From Monocercomonoides exilis (Eukaryota > Preaxostyla > Oxymonadida > Polymastigidae), in NCBI GenBank assembly GCA_001643675.2, contig LSRY02000017.1, positions 868,001 through 932,000 of the forward strand: DNA of 64,000 bases, written 5' to 3'. The position numbers and the translations under genes are program-made. Shown one piece after another: positions 19,235 to 32,084 of this stretch (its first letter is position 1; each line of letters begins with the position of its first letter). The notes beneath the pieces are model-generated. The model was given only the letters and a program-made list of their open reading frames with translations, was not told the DNA's origin and did not search any database.

Positions 19235-21967
19235 TTAATTCTGATTGTTTTTCAATCCTTCATTCTCGCTTTCTTCAGTTGCAAGACGTCTATTATCCTT
19301 CATCTCCTCCTCTGCAGAGTGAATCATCTTCTCCTTCGTCTCCAATAGCGCGTGATAATCCGCCGGCAATGAAATAAACACAACTTGCCTTTGGTTCGCA
19401 AAAAAGTTCAGGCGGTCCGCCCTGCTCCTCCAAGAAGCACAACTGCTTTGAGGAGGAAGCCCAACAGCTGCATTCGCTGCATTCATAAAAGAAATGTATG
19501 TTTGCTCTTCTTTATTAAACACAGGCATTGACTTGTCAATCACATTGGAGCCTGATGCTTGCTCAGATGATATGCCAATTGAACTATCAGATGATGAACT
19601 CGAAATTGCATTGTCAATAACAGCAGAAGTATCAGCAGCACTCGACGATTCTATTTGTTCATACTGCGACAAAATTGTGTCAACTTCGTTTTGATCAAAA
19701 CGGCTCAGATAAAAATCCACTTCATCGTAATTTCCGGTTTCTTCCTCTTCAATTTCTTTTGGATTGAATAAATTCTCGTTTGCATACTCTGAATGGGTTT
19801 GAAGGCAACTCAAAGGTTTGAGGGCAGCAGTTGAATTCGAAAAAGGAAGCGACACTAGCGCAGATGATCCAGAGCTTGTTCCGTCTGACAAATCGCTCAA
19901 ATGCTTTTTCAGCCTTTTCATTCTTGCAATCATCTTTCTCTCCATTTCCTGTGCCTTCTTTTCCATCTCCACCCTCTCCTCCAGCGCAATGATCAGATCC
20001 ATCTTCTGCAGGTCGCTCAGCGTCTTCACCACGCTCTCCACATCCAGCCGCGTCCTTGCTTGCTCCAAAAACAGCTCCATCTCCACTTTCCGCGCCTGCC
20101 GCCTGCTGAAAAACAGCCGGTCGAAGTTTGCCGAGTCGATAAAGCGCTCATACAGCCCCAGCAGCGCCTTCGTGGACGAGTGCATCACAGCAATCGACTT
20201 TTCGCGCTGGGCAATCTGCGCCATAAACTCCTTCTTCACAAACGGCTTCAGGTTCGGAATGGATCCATACGGGTGCAGCGGCAGCCCTGTCTTCGCATCC
20301 AGCTTCATTGGGGCGCTCTCGAAGTACTCGTCAAACGGCTGGAGAAACGCCTTCGTCAGCTGCGTGAAGGTCTCCTTGATGAGCTCGCTGCACTGCCCGA
20401 TTGTGCCGCCAATGTCGATCAGATGGGCAATGCGCCGCTGCAGATCCTTGTCTGACGGGAGCAGCCGCTTTGTTTTGGAGGATATTTCTTCTTTGTGCTC
20501 GAAAACAGGGCGAGAGTTCAGAAAAGAGGCGGAAACGGGGGAAGAAAGGGCGAAGGACGGAGTTGTGGTTGGAGTTGGGGTTGAAAGAGCAGATGAATAC
20601 GAAGGAGAATGAGAAACAGGTGAGACAGAAGAAGAAGTTGTAGCAGAAGAAGAAGAAGAAGATGATGAAGATGATGATGAAAATGTTTTCTCTTCCTTTG
20701 TGTCCTGCTCTGATCCGCATTCATCTGAATTGTCAATTGATGAATCTGAATGAATAACTGATGAAGAATCAGATGAATTTTCTTGAACTGAAGAAGAATT
20801 TTGAATGGGATCTTCAGATTCTTGTTTGTTGACTGTTTTGTCTGCTGATGCATCATTTGAAGCTGTCGAAAGAGAATTGAATGAAGAACTTTCAATAGAA
20901 ACTAAATTTTCCCTCTGTTTCTCGCTTTCCGTTTGCTTGTCCCCCTCCACTTCTTCATTCTTCTTCTCGTTCTGACCATTCGATACAACATTATTCCCAC
21001 CCAGCTGCCTGAACATCTTTGCAATCTCCACTTGGCAGCTCTTCTGCTTCTGCTGTGTGGCAGCGAGGGCGTTCAGCACAGTGCTCGTCTCCTTCGCATT
21101 GATCAGCCCTGCCGGCAGCTGGAGCAGCTCACGCAAAGGAATGGTCTCTGATAACAGAGCGAAGAAAGTGGAAGAGGAAGTTCTGTTTGTGAGCGGCGTG
21201 CTGAAGGGAGAGGCAGCTGCAGCTGTCGGAGACTGGAAAGAAGGCGAAGACGCGTAGAAGACAGAGGAAGAAGAAGAAGAAGAAGAAGAAGAAGAGGTGA
21301 CGGGGGAAGAAAGAGAAGAGCTTGGGGCTGATGAAAGCGGAGGAGAAAATGGATGAGAGGGCATGTTTATGCTCTGAAGAACAGGAGTGGAAAGAGCATT
21401 GGCTGATCCTCTTCCTGTGCTTGCTCTGTCTTTGAAGCTGTTTTCACTCGAAGACGAGGAAGTTGCACTGTTTTGGGTGGAATGGCTGTTTGATGGCATT
21501 TCTGATGCAGAAGATGACTGAGAAGCATCGGAGGTTAAATGAACTGGAGATAAATCGTTTGAAAAACGAGGGTTGAGAGGAGAAGAAGAGGTAGATGAAA
21601 AAGAAGAAGATGATGATGAGGAAGAAGAAGAAGAAGCAAGAGGAGGAGGCGATGTGGCAGGTGTTGAAGTGTGTGAGGCAGTTGGTGTGACATGAAGTGG
21701 ATTCAGCTGAAGAGTGAGTGATTTGTCTGTGAAAGGCGAAGAATTCGATGATTGAAACAGACTTGCGAGTTTTGGAGAGCCAGAAGCTGATTGAGAATTA
21801 GGAGAAGAAGAGGAGGAGGAAGGCAGATTGTCTTCCAGAGATGATGTTGTTGAGCTGAGCTGTGAGAAAGAAGAGGAAGAGGATGAGGACGAAAGAGATA
21901 GAGAAGAGGAGGAAGATGAAGATGATAAAGATGAAGATGATGAAGCAGAAGTGAAAGAAGAAGAAAC

Positions 21968-22006
<39 letters not shown>

Positions 22007-24714
22007 AGCAGAAGCAGAAGAAGGAGTGGATGAAGACGAAAAAGAAGGCTGTGTCATCGTCAGTGCTGTTATCTTCTGTTTGATGGACCAATCGCCAGCA
22101 TAAAGGAAAGTGTTGTGTTGTTTCAGGATTCTCACAAACAGATGATTAGATACACCCACAATGACTGGGATCTGCACAGTGCTCTGCTTCATTGTCAGTG
22201 TTCGCAGGGCAGTTGAAGAGGGAATTGAGGAGGAAGAAGAGGAAGAGGAAGAAGAAGATGATGATGATGAGGAAGAGGAAATGGTAGGGTGAGAAAAGGA
22301 AGGGGAAGAGTAATTGGAAGAGGTTGGTGTTGTGAATGAGGATAAAGACGTGTAAGGAGATGAGGTGTCAATGGATGATGTTGAGACGGATGTTGATGTG
22401 GGGTTGGAAAACGAAGAATGATCAAAAGAAGAAGAAGAAGAAGAAGAAGAAGAAGAAGAAGAAGAAGAAGAAGAAGAAGAAGAATTTGAAAATGAACTGG
22501 AATTGGAAGAAGAAGAAGATGATGATGAAGAAGACAAAGAGGAAGTGTGTGATGCAGATGTTGTTGAAGCATCTGGTTGTGTTTTATCAGCATCATCAGC
22601 ATTTGAAACATTTGAAGCATTTGAAACATTCTCCTTCTCGTTCACTGTTGTTGACGGTGTGTTAGCTTCATCATCTTTTCCCTCAGCCTGCACTGGCAAT
22701 GCATTTCCCGCCTGTTGCTCACCCGTTGCTGTGTCTTCCTCTCCAAAAGAAGTCGTCGCCAGCGCTGAGGAAGAAACAGAGTGTTTCGGGCGAGCCATCA
22801 CAGGCGATGAACTGGGCTCCCTTGCTGCTTCATTCATTGTGGACAGCTGCTCGTGCTGGGCAGCTGATGGCAGATACAGCGGAGTTGAGCTCATTGCGTC
22901 GCCAACCACGCCGAAGAAGCGAGAGCTTGCCTGGAGCGTCTTGATGGATGCTGTGCCGACACCGCCGAGGCGCATGGAAGAAGGACGGCGCAGGAGAAGC
23001 GGCTTTGGCGGGGTGGAGTTTTTTGTGAGGGCAATCTCTGGCTCAGATTTGGTGCGGGGAGAGTGGGATGGGTTGGTGGAAGAGGAGGAAGTGGAAGGGG
23101 AAGAGGAAGAAATGCTACTGTATGAGGAAGACGATATCGATGCATAAGAAGAAGATGAGGAGGAAGAAGATGATGAAGATGATGAAGATGATGAAGATGA
23201 TGATGAAGAGGTTGAAATGGAATCTTCAGCTTGACAGTTCGATGACTGGCCATATGCAGTCTGTGTTGGAGTAATGTCATCAGTAGATTTCACTTCTGAT
23301 TGTTGTGCTTGTGAAGACTGATGTGGCGGAACAGACTCTTTTGAAGAAGATTGAGAAATCGAAGGGAAATTCTGATTGTCTGTTGTTTCAACCGAATTGG
23401 ATAAACTTTCGTTTTTTTCTTCATCTTTGAGTGTTTGGATCTTATACCGAGAGGAAGACAAAGAACCAGACGTCAAATTCCCTCCGGCAGATGAAGGTGA
23501 AATGGAAGGAGATTCATTAGAGGGCTTTTGTGTCTGAGTTAAAGAAGAGGAAGTTGTTCTTGGTGCACAAGACAAAGTTGAAGTGCCAAACGATATGTCT
23601 GTTTGTGGAAGCGTGTATATTGGTCGATAGTCTCCAGCAAATGGAAGTGGTGAAATCAAAGAGATCAGAGCAAGCACGATGCGAGAAGAGAGTGCGGAGG
23701 AAGGAGTAAGCACTGCAACTGGCTGTGTCGTTATCACAAGTTCCCACAGAAAGCGAAGATCACTCAGAAACGGATACAGTCCAACGAACATCTCAGAAGT
23801 TTGTAATAAAATCTCATTTTGAAAGCTGCCTTTTAGTAAGTTGCATGCGCTTGCCATTAAATCTTGTTGATGTGTGTTTTTTACAGAAACAAGTGTTGAA
23901 ATGTTGTTTGAGGAAGAAACAAATTGTTTTGAAGTGTCTGTATTTTCTATTGATGCAAATGAAACATTTGAATCAATTAGCTTCTGCAAAGAAGAAAGAA
24001 GAACAGATTTTGCTTCCGTTGGATTTGGAAAAACAATATCAATCTGATTAGAAAAAATCTCTCCTTTAAAGCTGAGAGAATACTTCGGTTTTGGCCATTT
24101 TGAAACAATACGAAACAACTCTTCACTTGGATTTTGCCCTATATGATGGAAAATTATTCCAATTATGCGAATCATGAAATCAAAAAGTGTAATATGAGGA
24201 ATTGGCGTGACGATGACAATTGCTTTCTGATAAAATCCTCGTGAAATTCTTGGATCTGGTTTTTGACAAAAGTGAGAGAAACAAAACAATGTTTGCTTTC
24301 TTAAATTTAAAGATTCAGGTGAACTTTTCTGAATTTTAAAAAAATGAAAGCATTCATTAAAAGACAGAGTTGCGGAATCTGGAAAAGATAAAGAACAACT
24401 AAATAAACAAAAATGTATTTCATTTTATTTGTTTTTCAACAACTAATTTGAAAAAAATTGAAAATATCACACATTTGAAGAAGCTCAGATTCATGAAGAT
24501 GAAGTCCATAAGACCATTCAATAACTTGTCCAATTTCCAAATCGAATGACACACAACAAATGCATTTGATCCATTCGTAAGCAGATTTATACAAAGGTGA
24601 AGGAGTCTTATGTGTCATATAAAAACTCTTTTCACGATTTGTTAAAAAATTGTTACATATTTTGATCAATATTGATTGAATAATTTTTCCACAAATAATA
24701 TGTTGAAAGTTCAT
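19235..24714 (-). CDS. DENND6: DENND6 (FAM116)-like DENN-domain Rab-GEF, one apparent frameshift
   Basis: Exon 1 is 24714-24473. A 73-bp intron follows, then exon 2 runs 24399-19235 (about 1,801 residues). DENN proteins are GEFs for Rabs; DENND6 acts on Rab14 in animals. Family landmarks in order: CVSFDLEIGQVIEW; LQICSLSFPDSATLSF across the splice (family: ICYLSFPDS); SRGFYQKAIVIVTPIPHITL; WPKP; LRFLWELVITTQPVAVL; LALISLISPLPFAGDYRP; VPVIVGVSNHLF-like PVIVGVSNHLFVRIL; and the C-terminal helical part (TQLTKAFLQPFDEYFES, NFDRLFFSRRQ). Huge poly-Ser inserts (about 23570-22200 and 22060-20480) split the DENN module. A run of five T at 24363-24359 breaks the frame between LSF and NECFHFFKI; four T would restore homology. 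This is either an assembly error or a real lesion. Confidence 0.85.
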
Positions 24715-25121
24715 ATTTCTTTATATAAAATAAGAATTCAATATAATAAAATGATAACGATATTTCTTTGTTGAAAAACAGGATTATTTATTCGATAAAA
24801 TATGGAAAATTGAACTCTTTTTGTTTTTTGTCTTCAATAATATCTCAAACACATATGCTCATTGTTATAAAAAACATTTAATCCTAAATGTTGAAAAATC
24901 AATTATGAAAACATTTTGTCAAAAAATACAAAAAAAATCACTCACTAAAAAAATATCACTCATTGGATTTAAGAGATAAAATCCAGAATTTCATAAAAAG
25001 ATTCATATAATAAATGTTATTGGTGGGAAGCAATTTTTAACTTGAACTGATAATTCAAAAAATGTTACTCCACTTTGTGATTTTTGATCATTTGCAAATA
25101 ATATTTTCCATTCATTATTTG
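24715..25121. promoter_or_regulatory. Divergent intergenic region between DENND6-like and F-box/WD40 genes
   Basis: 407 bp of AT-rich DNA separate the two outward-facing starts (24714 minus and 25122 plus), so it must hold both promoters. No recognisable motif was found. An in-frame upstream ATG for the plus gene exists at 25062, giving 20 extra, poorly conserved residues. Confidence 0.4.
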
Positions 25122-27427
25122 ATGAATGTAAAAAGTGATTCATGCTTGCTGGACAGTCTGCCTTCCGAAGTTTTGCTGAACGTATTATCATTCCTTGGTC
25201 CGGCCTCACTTTTGCGTGTTGGCTGGACTTCTAAGCGTTTACGAGTCTGATTTTTATAATGTAATTATTGATTTATTTGTTATTCATTAAAAACATGAAT
25301 AACATTTTTGTTTTAGACTTTGAGCGAAGATCCAACATTATGGATTATTCATTGTTTTACGCAGTGGAAAATTCCTTTTTTTGAAGAGTGTCAAAATTGG
25401 AAAGCTCTGTTTTGGAGCATAAACGCAAACTGGCAAGCAGGAATTTACATTCCAACCAACTTAAAACCTTCATTCGTTGATGAGTTTTCTGAGGAAAAGG
25501 ATGCAAATAAAGTTACTGAGGTTTATTGCGTTTATCTATTTTTATTTTTCGATATTTTCTGTTTTCTTAGTCAACTGTTCCATATGTTACGCATGCAGTT
25601 AACTTACGAGCTCCTCTTGTATACAGCGGAACTGATGTTGATACAGCAATGCATGTTTGGGATGTTGAAAGAGGAGAGATATTGTTATGTGTTGGAGATA
25701 ACGAAGACAATGAAGAAAATGCAAGTATTCACGGTAGATGGGGACATACCGGCAGCATAACGTGCATCGATAGCTGTGGGGATTGGATTGTAACCGGATC
25801 TGAAGATGGTACTCTTCGTGTTTGGGATGGAATGACGCATTCTTGCAAAGGAGTGATGGAGAAGCATCAGCAAGCTGTATCTTCTTGTGCAATCGATGGA
25901 GCTGGAACTGTTGTAAGTGGGTCATGGGATGGTACAGTGAGGGTGTGGAAGAGCAAAAGTTGGACAGATGATGATTTTGAGGACGCAAAAGAAGAGAGCA
26001 ACGAAATAAATGAAGGAAATAACAGCACATGGAACACTCGTGTTGGAATGAATGAAAGTGGAGCAGAGCAGTTAGACAACGTCCCAGTCACAGAAGCGCT
26101 TCTGAAGATCGACCTGGGGGTGTCTGTCCAGTGTGTTGCACTTGTCGGGCAGGTGCCTTCACACAGAATCAGTCAGACGCTTCCTTTCTTCTCATCGAGT
26201 TTCTCTTCGTTGTGCTCTTCTTCTTCCTCTTCATCGTCTTTTTCATCATCGCCAACTTTTTTCGCACCTGGCTCAATGAATCCATCGTATTTAGCAGTGA
26301 CTGGGTTTTCCTCTGAAATCGATGAAGAAATGGACAGAATAAGAAGACTCATTCTGTCACCTTCTTCTTTCACATCGCAATCACCATCTTCCTATTCAAC
26401 CACATCTTCCATTGCTCAACAACAGTCAACCTCTTCTTCTTCTTCCTCCTCCTCCTCTTCTTCTTCCTATCAACTTCCCAACCCCATCCACCACCCCGCC
26501 TCCGCCTCACCCTTCGCCTCCGCCTTCGAAATGGCGACAGAAGCATGTGTTGGCCTGTGGAACGGGGCAGCAGCAATGGTCGATCTTCAAACAGGAGCTG
26601 AACTCCACCGCTTCAGACACCACACGCAGTGCGTGTCTGCCCTTATTGCCACGCCCTGGCAGGTGTACTCAGCCTCCTGGGACGGAAGCGTTGCATTGTT
26701 TGATTCGAGAGTGAGATCGCTGAAGGTGGAGGTGGAGTGGGAGCGTGGCTTGGTTGGTGGGAGAAATGCAGAAGAAGAAGAAGAAAGAGAAGAAGGAGGA
26801 GGAAGAGAAGGAAGAGAAGGAGGAGGAGGAGGAGGAAACAATAGCAACTTTCATTCACATTCACCACAAATGCCAACATTTCCAGGAGATTCGACTGTTC
26901 TGTCGCACATTCCATTCTCTTTTGTCGGCCCGCCGTCGCATTCGATCCTCGGCAACTCGTTTTCGGTCGATTGGAACGACGACGTGGCATTTCAGTCGTT
27001 TTCTTCGCTTCCTTCTGTCAAAGCAAAGCTCTTTCCTTTCTCTGGCTCTTCTTCTTCTTCCTCATCATCTTCCTCCTCATCCTCTTTTTCTTCTCCCACT
27101 TCATTGTATTCACTTCACACACTTTCCTCAAAATCACCCTTCAGTTATTCTCTCCAGCTTCCTTATTATCTTCACTCGTGTAAGCTTCTTTCATCATCAT
27201 CATCGTCATCAACTTCTTCTTCTTCTTCTTCTTTTGATCTTTCTTCTCTTCTTTCTCCACCAAACAAGCAAGTCACAGCTGATCGATATGCATACTCCTT
27301 CTTTTCACATACACGCCCTGGTGTGCTTCCACTTCTTTCTTCCACCTCACTCACCTCACTCACTTCTAATCAGTCAGTTAATCCTTCATCACCACAAAAG
27401 TCTTCATCATCATCAAAATCATCAACT

Positions 27428-27459
<32 letters not shown>

Positions 27460-27666
27460 CTCCACACCGTTCTCCACCCCCATCGCCTCCATCCCTGCTG
27501 CCCACAAAGGGCGAATCCGCTGTCTTGCCATGAATGGGCCTCTTCTTCTGAGCGGCGGAGACGACAAGCGTGTCTGTGTGTGGGACACGCGGATGATGGG
27601 GAGGTGTGTGGAGAGGGCGATTGTGCTCGAGTGGAAGGAGCAGGAGAGAAGGAAGAGGAAAGAGAG

Positions 27667-27697
<31 letters not shown>

Positions 27698-30600
27698 GAA
27701 AGGGGAAGAGAAAGAGGAGGAGAAGAGGAAAGAGAAAGGCTGTTCCAGCAAGATGATTCGGTTCGATCGCATCATCCGATGCAATCGTCGTTGCAACGAA
27801 ATCATCTGCACAGAAAGCAAAGCGAAGCAGCAACCGATGCTTCGGGAAGTGGTTTGGCTTCATCCTATGCCTCTGCTTCTGCTTCTGCCTCTTCCTCTTC
27901 CTCTTCTCCTTCTCCTTCTCCTTCTCCTTTATCTTCCTCCTCTTCCTCTTCCTCCTCTTCTCTTCGTCTCCCCATCTCCACTCTCTCATCTCCTGTCGAT
28001 GCAAGCGATGCTTATCTCTTTTCTTTGGGTGCTGACACACGAATTGGCGCTGTGTGGAGTTTGGATGCTGACCCGTCGCGAATTGTGGTGGGGACAAACG
28101 ATGAGAGAGAGATGGTTGTGTACTCGTTTGCGATGTGGGACGGAGGAGAAGAGGAGGCGAGGGAAGGAGGAGAAGGGGGAGAGGGGGGAGAGGAGGGAGA
28201 GGGAGGAGAAGGAAAGGGGGAAGAGATGGAGAAGATGAGAAGAGAAGAAGAGAAAGAAGAGAATGTGAAAGAAGCGCAAACTGAAAGTGCTGTTGATGGG
28301 ACTCAACCAGCAACTGCGTTGGATGTTGTGGGAAACTTGGAGAACACAAACCATTCAATCACATCTCCAATATCAGCATCGGCATCATCATCAGCAGCAT
28401 CTTCTCCAAAAAATAAAGCAAATTCTTCCTCCTCTTCCTCTTCTTCCTACCCTTCTCCTCGTTCTCCAAATGATCCAACAGGCCCTTCTCTTTCGCGCCC
28501 AGTTGCTTCACGTGACAGAAAATGGATTGAAGCAGATGCTTTTCCTTTGGTGGAGATAGAAGGGAATCATTACTTGGAGAACATAAAGGGGTTGAATCCA
28601 GAAGAGAGGAAGCGAATGAAAGAGGCTGAAGACAGCTTCATCAGAAAGACGAGGAAGAAGCAGAGAGAGAAAGAGATGCTGTTGGGAAAGAGAAGAGAGA
28701 GTTTGGATTTGTCAGGATCACAGACAACAAATGAATTGAATGTGGATTCTCTTTCTTTTTCTAATTCTTATTCTTATTCTTATTCTCCTTCTCGATCAAA
28801 CACAGATGGAAATCTAAATGTTACTTCTTCTGTGGAAGTTGCAGAAGGAACAGAAAAAGGTGATGCTGTTGTTGATGATGGTGGTGGTGCAAAAGAAAAA
28901 GAAGAAGGAGAAGAAACGGAGGAAAGAATTCAACAGGATTCAACTGAGGATGGAGAAAGAGAAGGAGAAAGAGGAGAAAGAGGAGAAAGAGGAGAAAGAG
29001 GAGAAAGAGGAGAAAGAGGAGAAAGAGGAGAAAGAGAAGCAAATGACAATATTCAGCCAACACCAAAAGCTTTGCCGATTGAGTTGACAGAGACGCTTCC
29101 TGAATGGATGCTGATGGGGATGGATGGAGTGTGTGTGGTAGAAGAAGGAGAAGGAGAAGAAGAAAAGAAAGAAAGAGAAAGAGAAAGAGAAGAGAAGAAA
29201 GAGGAAGAAAGAAAGCATAAGCATCAGAATGGATCTCATCATTCAAGACATCGTCACAGAAGTCATTCTTCTAATCATCATCGTCAACAACAGCGTCATC
29301 ATCATCATCGTCATCATCATAGCCATTCTATTCAATTGCAACAGGAAAGCAACGAAACAGAGCAAATGAAAGAGGATAGAGGCAAAAATGGAAGAGAAAG
29401 CGAACAAGGAAGAAATCATCAAAAATCACAAGAAGGAACAGAAGAAGAAGCAGAAGCACAAGAACAGCAGATGATGAATGAGGCCTTTCCAGATTGGTTT
29501 TTGAGCGGGTTGAATGTGAAAATGGCAGAAGAAGGGAATGAAGAGAAAGAAGGAAAAGAAAAAGAGGAGGAAGAAGAAGAGGAAGAGAAAAAGTCAAATA
29601 AAACAGAAATTTCAAGAACACTTGGAAAGTCTGTGTCATCTTCAGCGCTGCTTGCCTACTCATCTTCTTCTTCTTCATCTTCATCTTCTTCGCACAACAA
29701 ACATCACATTCACAGTCATCATCATCAGCATCATCAGCCTCACTCTCAACAAAATAATGTTCATCATCATAATGGTTATAATGATGATGATAATGTAAAT
29801 AGAAATAGAAATAACAGTCATCATAATAATGATGATGTTGATCATTCACATTTCAGTTCTGAAGATTCAATCAGAATTGAAAAAGAAGAGAACACACACG
29901 AAGTTATGCCACATAGGTCGCATCACAATCACCACAATCAAATTTCTTCATCATCATCATCTTCTTCTTCTTCTTCCTCTTCCTCTTCTTCCTCTTCTGA
30001 ATATTCATCTCATCACAAACACATTTCCTCCTCTGATCTTGACAACACTACATCATTTGCAATTCAACATCATACACCTTCTCCTTCTCCCTCTCCCTCT
30101 CCCTCTCCCTCTCCCTCTTCTCCACTTTCACCTTCACATTCACCTTCACCTTCACCTTCACCTTCACCTTCACCTTCACCTTCACCTTCCCTTTCTCTCT
30201 CTTCCTCTTCTTCTTCCTCATCATTTTCATTTTCCACTCCAAAATCGAGTGTTTCTGAATCATCAGAACATTCACCATTCACAAACGCATCTCATTCACC
30301 TGATATTCATACACCATCTCACAAACATACAAAGAGTCAACATTTATTGTCTTCTTCTTCTTCATTATCCTCTTCTTCTTCTTCTTCCTCTTCCTCTTCT
30401 TCTTCTTCTTCTTCTTCTTCTTCTTCTTCTTCTTCTCCATCATCTAATGTGTCAGACGATGAAGTTTTCCTTCCTCCCACTCTGAAAAGCAAAATTCAGT
30501 CAAAACGATCTCCAAAATCACCAGCTGGCACAATTTCATCGGCTTATTCTTCTTCTTCTTCTTTCTCTTATTCTGCTTCTTCCTCATCAAATTATGATCC

Positions 30601-31582
30601 TTTTTCTTCTTCCCCTCCATCAGCATTTCCTTCTTCTTCTTCTGCTTCTTCTTCTTCCTCCTCTTCCTCTTCATCCCAATCCCCAGCTTTCCCTCCTCCT
30701 CCTCCTTCATTTCCTCATCACATTGGCTTTGATCGCGGTGACTTTTCTCCTCTCTCTTCTGTTGTTGTAGTTGCCTCTTCCTCTTCTTCCTTCTCTTCTT
30801 CTTCCTCTTCCTTCTCCTCCTCTTCTTCCTCTTCCAAATCTTCTTCCAAATCTTCTCTTCTTCCGAAGGACAAGCAGAGCGGATGGGGTTTTGTTCCAGT
30901 TGCGCCAAATGCAGCAGTCACAAGCACACCAAAAAGGAGCTCGTCGTTGAATCTGAGGGATCTGATAAGCCCAGTGGAGATGGAGAGGAACGAAGGAGAT
31001 GAAGGGGATGAAGGGAAAGAGGAGAAAGAGGAGAAAGAGGAGAAAGAGGAGAAAGAGGAGAAAGAGGAGGATGGAGAGGATGAAAGAATAAGGAGAGGAG
31101 AAGGAGGAAGAGAAGAGAGTGAAAGGAGGAAGGATGAAAGGAAGGAAGAGAAGGAAGAGAAGGAAGAGCAGGATAAGAAGGAAAAGGATAAAGATGATGA
31201 AGTTACTGTTTTGAAAGAGAAAGAGGAGAAGTTGAATATTGACGTTAATGACAGAAAAGAAATAAAAGACAGAAAAGACAAAAAAGATAAAAAAGAAGAA
31301 ACCAGAACAGAGATAGAAATGGAGACAATGGACGAAGCATCGAATTCTGTTTGCTCAGTCAAAAATCCAATTTCATTGTCTGAACAAGAGCAGATGATTT
31401 CTGTTTCACAGCCGTCGTTGAACGAACTGAAAGAAAATTCAGAGAAAGAAAAGAAAGGAGAAAAAAGGGAAGAAGAGAGAAAGAATAAGAAAGAGAAAGA
31501 GAAAGAGAGGAAAAGAAGAGCCGAAATGGATTCTGATATGAGAGCTCAGAGTTCGTGTTGTGGCGGGTGTACAATTCTTTAG
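25122..31582 (+). CDS. F-box/WD40 protein with C-terminal CaaX box (3 exons)
   Basis: Exons 25122-25244, 25317-25520 and 25571-31582 (introns 72 and 50 bp) give 2,112 residues. It is a candidate SCF substrate receptor. The F-box (residues about 9-55) reads LLDSLPSEVLLNVLSFLGPA, then SLLRVGWTSKRLR and SEDPTLW. WD40 repeats follow: HTGSITCIDSCGDWIVTGS with EDGTLRVWD; AVSSCAIDGAGTVVSGSWDG; VSALIATPWQVYSASWDGSV (about 430-490); IRCLAMNGPLLLSGGDD with KRVCVWD (about 755-785); and a last degenerate blade (about 935-963). Between and after them are large poly-Ser, Ser-Pro, His-rich and Glu/Lys/Arg repeats. The protein ends SSCCGGCTIL: a CaaX box with Leu at the end (predicted geranylgeranylation) preceded by two Cys that could be palmitoylated. 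Animal FBXL2 is a known prenylated F-box protein, but it has leucine-rich repeats rather than WD40. Confidence 0.9.
28950..29040 (+). repeat. In-frame 9-bp tandem repeat (Gly-Glu-Arg)n
   Basis: About eight near-perfect copies of GGAGAAAGA within the F-box/WD40 gene, read as GER repeats. Similar slippage-prone tracts in the same gene are GAGAAA-type at 27660-27720, TTCACC-type (Ser-Pro) at 30120-30190, TCT/TCC poly-Ser at 30350-30435, and GAGAAAGAG-type at 31015-31075. All keep frame, as expected of coding minisatellites under selection. Confidence 0.8.
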
Positions 31583-32084
31583 TTTTTTCATTATTTTAGA
31601 TAAGCTGTAATATATAATTTTTTTTTTTGTAATTATTTTGGTTTTTTTGGTTTTGTTTTGTTTTGTTTGTTTGTTTGTTTGTTTGTTTAATGATTATTAG
31701 TGTCTTGGTATTTTATTGCGAACACGCTTTGAAGATTCATTGAGTTCTTTCATTCTTTATGTTCTGCTCAGTAAACATATTAGTTTTTCATGTTATTTAG
31801 AGAGTACTTTTTGATTTTTCGTTTATTTTGGAGTTTGATTCGTTATTTCAAAAATGTTTTTGTTGTGCATTTTGTATAGCATTCGTTTGTTTTTCATAAT
31901 TCATTCCTCTCATGTATTTTCATTGTTTTTTGAAGTATGTAAAAGCCTTGATTTTCGATCATTTTTCCATTACAAAATAATTAATTATACAATGATTGGT
32001 AATTTATCGTTTTTACCTGCATGAAAAAAAAATGAAAAATTACATTTTATTCCTGCAAGCTTTCATAATATTTAGCAAATATCT
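31583..32084. other. Intergenic with (TTTG)n microsatellite
   Basis: T-rich spacer downstream of the F-box/WD40 gene. A (TTTG)n tract of about ten units sits at 31645-31690. No other feature was recognised. Confidence 0.6.

Noticed and set aside
20331-20720. Cys-containing minus-strand frame
   Set aside because: Out-of-frame reading of the DENND6-like exon.
27378-28358. 326-codon minus-strand frame
   Set aside because: Lies wholly inside the F-box/WD40 coding exon on the other strand and is a low-complexity shadow.
28950-29040. Regular direct repeats considered as a CRISPR-like array
   Set aside because: Nine-base units without spacers, in frame inside a gene: a coding minisatellite.
30718-31362. 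Ser/Phe-rich minus-strand frame
   Set aside because: Complement of the Glu/Lys C-terminal part of the F-box/WD40 gene.
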